Assembly: GCA_041396685.1 (NCBI GenBank)
Contig: JAWKYD010000014.1
Coordinates: 1 to 64,000, forward strand
Direction of reading: 5' to 3'
Length of the DNA stretch: 64,000 nt
From: JAUIAI01 sp041396685
GTDB taxonomy: Bacteria > Pseudomonadota > Gammaproteobacteria > Burkholderiales > Burkholderiaceae_E
Shown here: in pieces, positions 19,435 through 27,869 of the stretch
Numbering within the stretch: position 1 is the first letter of the stretch
Layout of the letters: each line of letters begins with the position of its first letter
Position numbers and translations under genes: made by a program
The notes under the pieces: model-generated
Databases searched by the model: none
The model's input: the letters and a program-made list of their open reading frames with translations, nothing else
What the model was told of the DNA's origin: nothing

Positions 19435-20577
19435 TCAGAGCCGCGCCGCCATCAGTTCGTCTCCGGCCCGGGCGAGCCCGAGGCTCTCGAACATCGCGTC
19501 GTTGGACGAGATGTGCTGGGTCAGACATACGACGTCGCGCAATACCTTCTGGAGTTTGTGGGTCCGGTTGAGGGCGTTGGCGCCGCCCATGCCGACGCAC
19601 TCGCGTATCACGTCGGCACTGAAGCGCACAGCGGTGGCCGCGGCGCGCACCGCAGTGATTCGTTGTTCGAGGGGAAGTTGCACGCCGTGGTCGGCGTCGA
19701 CGTCGATGTCGTGCAGGATGCTCCGTACGGCGCTGCGGCCAGCGTGGCGAACGCCTTCAGCCTTCTCGATGCTACGTAGCAGCGCCGGGTTGGATCGCAT
19801 CGGCTGGGCGGTGAGTCGGTTCTGCTTGCCCGCGAGCTCATCGTCGAGCAATTCGAGCGCGGCACCGGCCAGCCCGAGAGCGACCGCGGCCGCCGTCATG
19901 CTGATGAACCAGATGCCCGCGAGGTGACGCGTTCCCTGGACAGCCGGATTCGGTTCGAGCACGGGCCAGGCGAAGGTGTGTTCCCAGGGGACGAAGACAT
20001 CGTCGAAACAGACGTCGTGGCTGCCGCTGCCTTCCAGGCCGAGCAGATTCCACGTTCTGTCGATCCTGGCTTGCGTACGAGGCGCCAGGGCGGCGATCGT
20101 CCGGCGGCCCGCGCGCTGCGATGATGCGTCGAGCGTGATCGCACCGCCAACCCACGTCGCGTGACTGCAGCCGGAGACGAAGCCCCACCGGCCGGTGATC
20201 CGAAGTCCGCCGTCCGTTTCGCGGGCCACCACCTTGGGCAGATTGCTCCATGCGGCCAGGGGTTGATCGGCCTGCATGAAGGCATGTGTGAGTCTTGTGT
20301 CGCCGCCGGTCACGAGCAGCGCATTCGCGAGTGCTCCGTGACCCGCGACCCATCCCGCTGCGCCGTCGGCCCTGGCCAGCGCCTCCGTGTGGTCGAACCA
20401 GGTGGTGAGCGACTGGGCGAGGCCGCCGAGCGCCTTGGGCACGAGAACGTCGAAGAATCCGCTCGCGCCAATGATCCTGACGAGCTCTGGAGACAGATCT
20501 CGTTCCGCCTCGAACTGCATCCAGTGACGATCGGCGTAAGAGATGGCATCGTCGAATCCTGCCAGTCGTGATCTCAT
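19435..20577 (-). CDS. Acyl-CoA-dehydrogenase-fold flavoprotein (HsaA-type monooxygenase-like)
   Basis: This 380-residue protein has the three-part acyl-CoA dehydrogenase fold: helical N-terminus ('LVRIIGASGFFDVLVPKALGG', shown in part as 'FFDVLVPKALGG'), central beta domain with 'GRWGFVSGCSHATWVGG', and C-terminal helices. The centre and the 'GSGSHDV' type segment ('GLEGSGSHDVCFDDVFVP' region) resemble group D flavin monooxygenases such as HsaA and HpaB-related oxygenases more than true dehydrogenases. No clear catalytic Glu of dehydrogenases is evident. AAGGAGTCAGCCC before ATG 20577 decides the start over longer open frames. It probably works with RidA on an aromatic or N-containing compound and would need a separate flavin reductase, not seen here. 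Confidence 0.8.
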   Translation of the reverse strand: MRSRLAGFDDAISYADRHWMQFEAERDLSPELVRIIGASGFFDVLVPKALGGLAQSLTTWFDHTEALARADGAAGWVAGHGALANALLVTGGDTRLTHAFMQADQPLAAWSNLPKVVARETDGGLRITGRWGFVSGCSHATWVGGAITLDASSQRAGRRTIAALAPRTQARIDRTWNLLGLEGSGSHDVCFDDVFVPWEHTFAWPVLEPNPAVQGTRHLAGIWFISMTAAAVALGLAGAALELLDDELAGKQNRLTAQPMRSNPALLRSIEKAEGVRHAGRSAVRSILHDIDVDADHGVQLPLEQRITAVRAAATAVRFSADVIRECVGMGGANALNRTHKLQKVLRDVVCLTQHISSNDAMFESLGLARAGDELMAARL

Positions 20578-20850
20578 GGGCTGACTCCTTGACATGCGGA
20601 TCTGCTGCGAACGGCAGGTGCCCCTTCGGCAGCCCGGGTCACTGCGCGACAAGAGGACACCATGCTGTCCGGCTGCACGCGATGCAGGAAGAAGATTTTT
20701 CGACGCTGTCCGGTTCACTATTGAACGAATCGCTTCGATCGCGCCCGACACAGCAGCCTGGACCAACCGACACAGTTCGGGTCCGTGCCCACCGCTCGGC
20801 CGACCAAGCCCGCCATTGGCCGACCCTGCCCGATGCACGTCGAACTGCGG

Positions 20851-22416
20851 CTAAGAGCCAATCGTCCTCGATCCGGGCCGTGCGCGCGGCCTGCGCCACA
20901 GCAGTACCAGCGGAATCACCGCGAAGCAAGCCACCGTGTAGAGCAGGAACGCGTTGTTGAACGCGATCAGACGCGCCTGCCTGAGCACCTCGCCGCTGAG
21001 CGCACTGAGCTGCGGTATCGTGGCCGTGCTCCAGCTGCCGGTGACCTGACCGTAACCCAGCCGCTCGTCGAAGGGCGACAGCAGCCGTCCGAGTTCCGTG
21101 GTGTTGACCTGTGTGGACCGGACGATGACGATGAACGACACTGCGATGTAGATGCTCTGACCCATGTTGCGCAGCAGATGGAAGATCGCCGCGCCGTCGG
21201 GAAGCAGGCGGGGCGAGAGCGTCGCGAACGCAGCCGTGGTGACCGGCACCCACAAGATGCCGCTGCCGATTCCCTGCACGATCCCGGCCCAGGCGATCCA
21301 GTCGGCCTGCATCGCCGGGTGTACGGTGGCCAGGGCCCAGCCGCTGGCACCGATCATGGCGAAGCCGACGGCCATGCTGATGCGCGGATCGATGCGACCC
21401 ATGCGCCCGGCGATGTAGAACCCGCCCACCATGCCGATGCCGCGCATGGCCAGCAACCAGCCCACCAGATCGTCCGGATAACCCATCAAGGGCTGCAGCA
21501 TCGCCGGCAGCAACGTAATGGGGGTGAAGTTCAGCATGCCATAGAAGCTCACCAGGAGCAGGCCGACGACGAAGTTGCGATCCCGCAGCAGCTCACGATT
21601 CAGAAACGGACGCTCGGCCGTCATCGTGTGCACCACGAAGACATATCCGCCGAGCACGATGGCGGCGCCATAGAGCAAGATCTCGGGCGAATCGAACCAG
21701 CCGAGGTTCTCGCCGCGATCGAGCAGCAGCTGCAGGCACGCGATGACCACCGACAGCGACAGGAAGCCCGTCCAGTCGAGACGCTGACTGGCATCGCGAT
21801 CACCGGTCCGTATGAACACCAGTGTGAGCATCAGTGCCACGCCGCTCACCGGTACCAGCAACAGAAAGATCGCCCGCCAGTTGTAGTGCTCGGCGACATA
21901 GCCGCCGACCACCGGTGCCATGCCCATGCCGGCGACGACGGCCATGCCGAAAAAGCCCTGCGCCATCGCGCGCCGGTGATCGCTGAATGTCGCCAGCACC
22001 ACGGCTTGAGCGACGGGCACGATCGGCGCGCCGAACATGCCCTGCAGGACGCGGTAGAGCAACATGGGTGCCAGTGACTGCGCGGTCGCACAAAGAAAGG
22101 AGGCGACCGCGAAACCCGCGACGCTGCCCAACAGCAGGTTGCGCTGACCCAGCTTGGCGGTCAGCCAGCCCGTCATGGGTGTCACGATGGCCGTGCCGAC
22201 CACGTTCAGCGTCACCACCCAGGCGATCTGGTCGGGGCTGGCCGATAGCGATCCCCGCAACTGCGGCAACGCGACATTGACCACGGTGGCGGTCATCGCG
22301 TACAGCATCGTGCACACGGACACCGTCAGCAGGACCAGATACGGGTTCGGTGCTGACGAGGTGGCGGGGCTGTCGACGCTCTGGCTCACGGTTCGTGCTC
22401 GCGCTCCCGGGGGCAT
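20851..22416 (-). CDS. emrB: DHA2-family drug efflux MFS transporter (EmrB-like)
   Basis: The product has 521 residues and about 14 membrane helices, the DHA2 (EmrB/QacA) size. Typical segments are 'ATVVNVALPQLRGSL', 'WLTAKLGQRNLLL' (motif A-like), 'RVLQGMFGAPIVPVAQAVV' (motif C region) and 'NWRAIFLLLVPVSG'. It pumps hydrophobic compounds by proton antiport and normally docks with an EmrA adaptor and TolC. The adaptor gene is on the opposite strand just beyond the divergent MarR gene. The start at 22416 is chosen by homology of length; it lacks a good ribosome-binding site, and a long in-frame extension upstream is a shadow of marR. Confidence 0.9.
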   Translation of the reverse strand: MPPGARARTVSQSVDSPATSSAPNPYLVLLTVSVCTMLYAMTATVVNVALPQLRGSLSASPDQIAWVVTLNVVGTAIVTPMTGWLTAKLGQRNLLLGSVAGFAVASFLCATAQSLAPMLLYRVLQGMFGAPIVPVAQAVVLATFSDHRRAMAQGFFGMAVVAGMGMAPVVGGYVAEHYNWRAIFLLLVPVSGVALMLTLVFIRTGDRDASQRLDWTGFLSLSVVIACLQLLLDRGENLGWFDSPEILLYGAAIVLGGYVFVVHTMTAERPFLNRELLRDRNFVVGLLLVSFYGMLNFTPITLLPAMLQPLMGYPDDLVGWLLAMRGIGMVGGFYIAGRMGRIDPRISMAVGFAMIGASGWALATVHPAMQADWIAWAGIVQGIGSGILWVPVTTAAFATLSPRLLPDGAAIFHLLRNMGQSIYIAVSFIVIVRSTQVNTTELGRLLSPFDERLGYGQVTGSWSTATIPQLSALSGEVLRQARLIAFNNAFLLYTVACFAVIPLVLLWRRPRARPGSRTIGS

Positions 22417-22506
22417 GACCGGCGGCTTCGTCGCTTCGCGCGCCGAGATGAATGGCGAGCTGATTGTATCCTTGCCAATGGTTGCATAGCTAAATAAAAT
22501 GCCGGA

Positions 22507-22992
22507 ATGGAGCAAGAGAGTCCCGACCGGAACTTCGGCTTGATCGTGCACGACGTGGCGCGGCTGCTTCGTACCAATTTCGATCGCCGCGTGCGCGAAC
22601 TCGGGCTGACCCGCTCGCAATGGTGGGTGCTGACCCATCTCTATCACCGCGACGGGCTCTCGCAAACCGAGCTGGCCGAACTGATGGAGATCGAGAAGCC
22701 GAGCCTCGGGCGGCTGCTCGACCGGCTCGAAGCCAAGAACTGGATCAAGCGCGGCGGCGACCCGAACGACCGCCGCGTCAATCGCGTCTACCTGACCTTG
22801 GATGTCAAACCGATGGTCCGGCAGATGCGCGGGCACGCGTCGGCCGTGCGACGCCAGGCACTTGCCGGGCTCGGCGAACAGCAATGCGAGCAGCTCATCG
22901 ACACCTTGTCGCGAATCAAGGAGAACCTGCTGGAGCCGGACACCGCAATGGTTGGCGATCCATCGTCAGCGCCGAAGCGCGCGCGGCGATGA
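22507..22992 (+). CDS. MarR-family regulator of the efflux locus
   Basis: This 161-residue regulator has the MarR core at residues 10-140: 'NFGLIVHDVARLLRTNFDRR', 'LTRSQWWVLTHLYHRDGLSQ' (each 20 or fewer residues) and the recognition zone 'EIEKPSLGRLLDRLEAKN' followed by the wing 'DPNDRRVNRVYLT'. It is divergent from emrB and its stop overlaps the emrA start (ATGA). A 90-base AT-richer gap (22417-22506) must hold both promoters. Local repression of emrA and emrB, relieved by a toxic organic acid or phenol, is the expected role. Confidence 0.92.
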   Translation: MEQESPDRNFGLIVHDVARLLRTNFDRRVRELGLTRSQWWVLTHLYHRDGLSQTELAELMEIEKPSLGRLLDRLEAKNWIKRGGDPNDRRVNRVYLTLDVKPMVRQMRGHASAVRRQALAGLGEQQCEQLIDTLSRIKENLLEPDTAMVGDPSSAPKRARR

Positions 22993-24110
22993 GCGAGCCG
23001 ACGCCGCCGCGCGGCGAGCAACGAAGCGCCCGCAGAAGCTTCGGGCGTGTGCTCGGCCGCCTGCTGCTGCTGATCGCCGTGCCGTTGGCCGCCATTGCCA
23101 TCGGGCTGTACTTCTACAGCACGGGCGGTCGCTACGTCAGCACCGAGAACGCCTACGTGCGGGCCGACATCATTGCGATCAGTGCCGATATCGGCGGGCG
23201 GGTCACGGCGGTCGCCGTCGCCGACAATCAGCGTGTCGTGCGCGGCAGCGAATTGTTCCGCCTCGATGCCGAACCGCTGCGCGCGCAGGTCGGTGAGGCC
23301 GAGGCCGAACTGCAACTCGCCAAGGTGTCCATCGACTCGATGCGAGCCGACTACCTCGAGGCGATGGCCGCGATCAGGTCGGCCAGACAACAGGTCGGCT
23401 ATCTGCAGCGTCGCCTCGAGCGTCAGGAAAAGCTCACCAGACGCGGCGTGGTCAGCGACGAGAAATACGAGCAAGCCATCCATGAACTGCGGGTCGCGAC
23501 CCAGCAGGTTGCCGCTCTCGATCAGCGCGCCCGCCGCGCCCTGACCAATCTCGGTGGCGACATCGAGATCGCCTACGAGGCGCATCCAGCCTTTCAGGCG
23601 GCGCTGCATCGGCTGGAACTGGCCCGTACTCACGAGCGGCAGACCATCGTGCGTGCCCCGGCCGATGGCATCATCAGTAACATGCGCCTGCAAGCCGGCG
23701 AGTTCGTCGAGAAAGGCAAGCCGGTCTTCAGCCTGGTGAACGACAGCGACCTATGGGTCGAGGCCAATCTGAAAGAGACCCAGCTCACCCACCTGGCAGC
23801 AGGTCAGCACGCCACTCTGACCGTCGACGCCTATCCGGGCATCGAATGGCAGGCCGTGGTCAGTGACATCGCACCCACCACCGGCGCGGAGTTCTCGCTG
23901 CTGCCGCCGCAGAATGCCACCGGCAACTGGGTCAAGGTGGTGCAGCGCGTACCGGTGCGTCTGCGCATCGAACCGCGCCCGGATTCGCCCCCGCTACGCG
24001 TGGGCATGACCGTGACCGCGACGATCGACACCGAGCGCCAACGTGGCTGGCCGTTGCCGTTCGGCGATGGGCCGGGCCCAGCAACTCCTGGTGCGCCGGC
24101 GAATTCGTAA
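22989..24110 (+). CDS. emrA: HlyD/EmrA-family membrane fusion protein
   Basis: The 373-residue adaptor bridges the inner-membrane pump and an outer-membrane channel. It has one N-terminal membrane anchor (about 20-43, 'LGRLLLLIAVPLAAIAIGLY'), the 'STENAYVRADIIAISADIGG' lipoyl half, a coiled-coil hairpin (about 95-185, 'LQRRLERQEKLTRRGVVSDE'), the second lipoyl half 'IVRAPADGIISNMRLQAGEF', and a beta-barrel domain. The ATG overlaps the marR stop, so it is coupled to its regulator. The pump gene emrB is divergent, an uncommon split of the emrAB pair. Confidence 0.92.
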   Translation: MSEPTPPRGEQRSARRSFGRVLGRLLLLIAVPLAAIAIGLYFYSTGGRYVSTENAYVRADIIAISADIGGRVTAVAVADNQRVVRGSELFRLDAEPLRAQVGEAEAELQLAKVSIDSMRADYLEAMAAIRSARQQVGYLQRRLERQEKLTRRGVVSDEKYEQAIHELRVATQQVAALDQRARRALTNLGGDIEIAYEAHPAFQAALHRLELARTHERQTIVRAPADGIISNMRLQAGEFVEKGKPVFSLVNDSDLWVEANLKETQLTHLAAGQHATLTVDAYPGIEWQAVVSDIAPTTGAEFSLLPPQNATGNWVKVVQRVPVRLRIEPRPDSPPLRVGMTVTATIDTERQRGWPLPFGDGPGPATPGAPANS

Positions 24111-24566
24111 ATGCCGTCGGCGTTTCGTCGCAGGATGTCTTCGTGCCTGCCCGCTTTGTCGAGCGCGCTCGTCGCCTAAATTTAGGATATCGGCGAAGGG
24201 AGTCTCGTCGCGGAAGATCCCACCGGCACGCGCGATTCCGCCGCCGATGGCTCGCTCGATCGCGGTGCATCCGCGGCTACTGATCCACGCGACGCATCGG
24301 CGACCGGACCATCGAGCCGCCGGCCGGTGCGCGAAATCGTTGATCGCGGACAACAAAAATCGGTAACCTAAAGCCGGTAGGCCCTCTCAGCTATATCGAT
24401 TGGCAGGGGTGGCCGGGAGATGCCGCTCGAAGGGGCGTGGGCGCGGCCGCAATGGATTCCTTCATTTCGGCGGAACGCCGTCGCTGGATGATCTCGGGTT
24501 GGCAAGGCCCTTCTATCCCCCATTTGGGTTGGTCGGACAGAACAGAAGAAAGGAACGAGTTCCGCG
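24111..24566. other. Intergenic region before the cyclase-ATPase gene
   Basis: No convincing gene in 456 bases. It contains CCTAAATTTAGG (24175-24186), a perfect 12-bp palindrome, and AT-rich patches around 24170-24195 and 24345-24370 that may hold the promoter of the next gene. Close to the start of that gene GGAAC-GA-GTTCC (24552-24563) covers the AAGGAA ribosome-binding site. Confidence 0.45.
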
Positions 24567-27500
24567 ATGGCAGTCCCCGAGAGTGGGTCGCTCGAAGGCT
24601 TCGGCGACACCAGGTTGGCCGGCACGCGGATCTGCCACGTCTGCACCCACGAATGCCCGGCGACCGGCAACTTCTGCAGCCACTGCGGGGCGAGCCTGCG
24701 TTGGGTCGCGCGAACCATGGTTCCGCTGGCCGACGACCCCTTGGTGGCCCGGCTCGTGCGTGGTCGGGCCGCCCTGGACCAATCGCTGAAGTTCGCCACG
24801 GTGATGTTCGTCGACGTTGCCGACTCGACGCGATGGGTGACCTCTCAAGACCACCGTCGTAGTGCCCGCGCCCTCGACGATCTGATCTCGACGATGGTCG
24901 AGGCCGTCCATTCGTTCGACGGCGTGGTGGCGCAGATTCTTGGCGACGGCATCATGGCCATGTTCGGCGCGCCGCTTGCCCACGAGACGCACGCTCTTTG
25001 TGCCGCCGCCGCCGCCGCACGCATCCACGAACGACTCGCAGGAATGCATCTGTCGGAAACGGATTGGTTGCCGCGGGCGCGAATCGGCCTGCATTCCGGC
25101 GAGGTATCGATACGGCCCGCCGAGAATGACTTCTCCCTGGACATCCGCGCGGTCGGGCCGACGACATACGTCGCATCGAGAATGGAGTCGCTTGCCCAAC
25201 CGGGTCAGACCTGCGTAACCGATGCCACGGCGGCTCTTCTGGATGGCTATGTCGTGCTCGGCGAGCGGGAGTGCGTGATCATCAAAGGGATCCGTGAACC
25301 GCAGGGCGTTCGTGTGCTGGGCCGACTCCTGCCAGGCGATCCCTTCGAGATCCGCGCGGCCAGCGGCCTGACGCCGTTCATCGGTCGAGAGGTCGAACTC
25401 GGGCTGCTGCGCAGCATCGTTGGTCAAGCCAATGGAGCGAGCGGCTTTGCGGCCCTCATCCAGGGCGAGGCCGGGATCGGCAAGTCGAGGCTGGTCCTCG
25501 AGCTTCTCACGCGGCAACGATTCGGCTCGGATGCCGTCTGCCGCGTGGAGGCGGGCATTGGCCGCCCGGAGCCCTACGGCCTTCTGGCCGCCTGCCTGCG
25601 CCGACTGCTCCGCCTGCGCGACGATGCGAGCGCCAAGGAGCGGGGCGAGCAACTCGGCAGCGCGATGAAGGCATATGGGCTGGCGGTTTACGCTCCGACA
25701 TTCGCTCAGTTGCTGGACCTCGACGTCGACAGCCGTGTCTTGGAGACGTCGGACCCCATGCGCTTCGCCGAGCGCTCGTTCTCGGCACTTCGCGCGCTGT
25801 TGGAGTGCATGGCAGGCGATTCCCGCCAGATCCTGTGGTTGGAGGATCTGCATCGTAGCGACGAAGAATCAATCGACGACTTCGTGGCACCGCTGTTACG
25901 TCAGCCGGTCGCCGGTTTGGCGGTGATCATGACGACGCGCGACAGGCCGTCCCTGCCTCGCACGCAGCACGTCGCGGAAATCAAACTCGAGCCACTCGGC
26001 CCGACCGAGTGCGAGGCGATGATCGATTCACTGATCGGTCGAAATCCGGCGTTGTACTCGGTGCGGGACAGGGTCTTGGCGTCCACGACCGGCAATGCGC
26101 TGTTCATGGAAGAAATGCTGCGCTCGTGGGGACATCGGACTGCGGCGGCCGCATCGCCAGAGATTCGCGCCGACAGTTCCGCGACAACCGCCGTGCCGCC
26201 CTCGTTGGAGGCTTTGATCTCGGCGCGCGTCGATCGTCTGGCGCCAGCGCTGCGGCGCACGCTCGGCGTGATCGCCGTGTTCAACGCAGCTGTGGCCGTG
26301 GCGGACGTCGCCGCGGTTCTCGACGTCGACGAGGACGACGTATCGACCTGGCTCGACATTCTTCATGGGCAGCAGCTCGTCTCCTGGACCAGCGACGGTG
26401 ACCACATCCCCAAAGCACGGCTGATCCACGATGTCGTCGGCGAAGTGATTCGCAAGCAAATGGCGCCCGAGCATCGCTCGAGCATGCACGGCAGGATATG
26501 TACTGCCGTCGTCGAGCGCCATGGGGAACGGGCCGCCCCGCTCGTCGGCAACCTCGTGTATCACGCTCACGAGGCGGGTCGCACCGATCTGGTGGTGCGC
26601 CTTGCGCCGCCGGCCGTCCGTCGGGCACTGGCCCGCTACGCGAACCGTGAGGCCGTTTCCATCCTCGAGATGGCCATCCCCGCGGTCGACGGGCTTGCGT
26701 CGACGCAGGCCAATGCGGAGACCGGCGTGGCCTTCAGGCTGCAGGCGATGATGCCTCTGCTGGTGCTCGGGCAGGTGCAACGAATGGCCGAGCTTCTCGA
26801 CCAGGCCCAGAGCCGGCTCGCCGAGTTTCCGAATCCCGCGTTGCTGGGCGCCGTGCGTATTCATCAAGCCACGATCGAATGGATGCGTGGCCAATACGAT
26901 CGGGCCTCGCAGGCGGCCGCGGACGCCCTGACGATTGCCGGTCAACAAGACAACGTGCGACTGGAGCTGGCGGCCAAGCACTCGCTCGCAACCATCGAGC
27001 ATGCATACGGCAAATACGACGCCACCTGCGCGCTGTCGGAACAGATCGTCTCCGCCTTCGATGGCGAGCTCAGGCTCAAGCGCTTGGGGTGGGTGGGTCT
27101 CCCGAGTGTCTTCGCCCGCACCTATCTCGGCTCCGCCCTGACGAATCTGGGCGAGTTCCAGCGCGCCGCGACGGTGCTCCAGGAAGGCCTCGAGATCGCC
27201 GAACTCAGCGAACAACCTTACTCTCAGGTGTTCGTCGCCGAGGAATTGGCATTCATGAAGCTGTGGATGGGCGAGAGTCGGCAGGCCGAGGCACTGCTGA
27301 CGCAAGCGCTCGAGCGCACGGAGCGGCATGCCATTCACAATATGCACGCCCCGGTCAGCGGCCGCCTCGCGATTGCTCTTGCGATGAACGGCCGAGCCGA
27401 CGCAGCGATCGACGTCGCCACCAAAGCGCTGACACAGCGTACTTACGAGCGAGCCGCACGATACGGCCACCACTTCCTGCTCCACGGGCTGGCCTTCGCC

Positions 27501-27851
27501 CAGGCCAGTGCCGGCCGGCACGAGGATGCGCGCGCGACGGCGCAGCAATTGGTCTCCGCGCTTGCCGAGCTGGGCGAGTCCGGCCATTTGGCCTGGGCCT
27601 GGTTGTTGCTGTCCGCCTGCGCCGAGACGGCTGGTGACCAACAAGCCGCGGTCGACAATGCACGCAACGCGGCCAAGCTGGCCGCGCAGTGCGGAATGCT
27701 ACCGACCCTGGGTCTGGCGCGGGTCATCGAGCAACGTTGTTCCCGTACGGGCACTGCGCTTTCGAGTATCGCGACAGCTGAAGGCGACGTGTGCTGCCCC
27801 GAATTCGACCGCGAGCCGATGATGCTCAATCCGATCGTCCCTGTGGGCTGA
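24567..27851 (+). CDS. Zinc ribbon-class III cyclase-AAA ATPase-TPR signalling protein
   Basis: This 1094-residue soluble protein has four parts. A zinc ribbon uses C23, C26, C37 and C40. A class III nucleotide cyclase domain (about 74-250) has metal-binding Asp residues D83 ('FVDVADSTRW') and D127 ('ILGDGIMAMFG') and R205, but the transition-state Asn position is Tyr201. An AAA/STAND ATPase follows, with Walker A GEAGIGKS at 300-307 and Walker B 'ILWLEDLH' near 423. The last 450 residues are TPR-like helical repeats. AAAGGAACG precedes the ATG. Proteins with this order are widespread but poorly understood. It may make a cyclic nucleotide or only sense one. It converges on the DyP-P450 operon, and two Crp regulators are in the window. 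Confidence 0.88.
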   Translation: MAVPESGSLEGFGDTRLAGTRICHVCTHECPATGNFCSHCGASLRWVARTMVPLADDPLVARLVRGRAALDQSLKFATVMFVDVADSTRWVTSQDHRRSARALDDLISTMVEAVHSFDGVVAQILGDGIMAMFGAPLAHETHALCAAAAAARIHERLAGMHLSETDWLPRARIGLHSGEVSIRPAENDFSLDIRAVGPTTYVASRMESLAQPGQTCVTDATAALLDGYVVLGERECVIIKGIREPQGVRVLGRLLPGDPFEIRAASGLTPFIGREVELGLLRSIVGQANGASGFAALIQGEAGIGKSRLVLELLTRQRFGSDAVCRVEAGIGRPEPYGLLAACLRRLLRLRDDASAKERGEQLGSAMKAYGLAVYAPTFAQLLDLDVDSRVLETSDPMRFAERSFSALRALLECMAGDSRQILWLEDLHRSDEESIDDFVAPLLRQPVAGLAVIMTTRDRPSLPRTQHVAEIKLEPLGPTECEAMIDSLIGRNPALYSVRDRVLASTTGNALFMEEMLRSWGHRTAAAASPEIRADSSATTAVPPSLEALISARVDRLAPALRRTLGVIAVFNAAVAVADVAAVLDVDEDDVSTWLDILHGQQLVSWTSDGDHIPKARLIHDVVGEVIRKQMAPEHRSSMHGRICTAVVERHGERAAPLVGNLVYHAHEAGRTDLVVRLAPPAVRRALARYANREAVSILEMAIPAVDGLASTQANAETGVAFRLQAMMPLLVLGQVQRMAELLDQAQSRLAEFPNPALLGAVRIHQATIEWMRGQYDRASQAAADALTIAGQQDNVRLELAAKHSLATIEHAYGKYDATCALSEQIVSAFDGELRLKRLGWVGLPSVFARTYLGSALTNLGEFQRAATVLQEGLEIAELSEQPYSQVFVAEELAFMKLWMGESRQAEALLTQALERTERHAIHNMHAPVSGRLAIALAMNGRADAAIDVATKALTQRTYERAARYGHHFLLHGLAFAQASAGRHEDARATAQQLVSALAELGESGHLAWAWLLLSACAETAGDQQAAVDNARNAAKLAAQCGMLPTLGLARVIEQRCSRTGTALSSIATAEGDVCCPEFDREPMMLNPIVPVG

Positions 27852-27869
27852 GCAGATGCCGGGCGTCGC

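Noticed and set aside
26028..27644. 538-codon minus-strand open frame inside the cyclase-ATPase gene
   Set aside because: Shadow frame: no start signal and low-complexity Arg/Gly/His content, while the plus strand shows TPR repeats.
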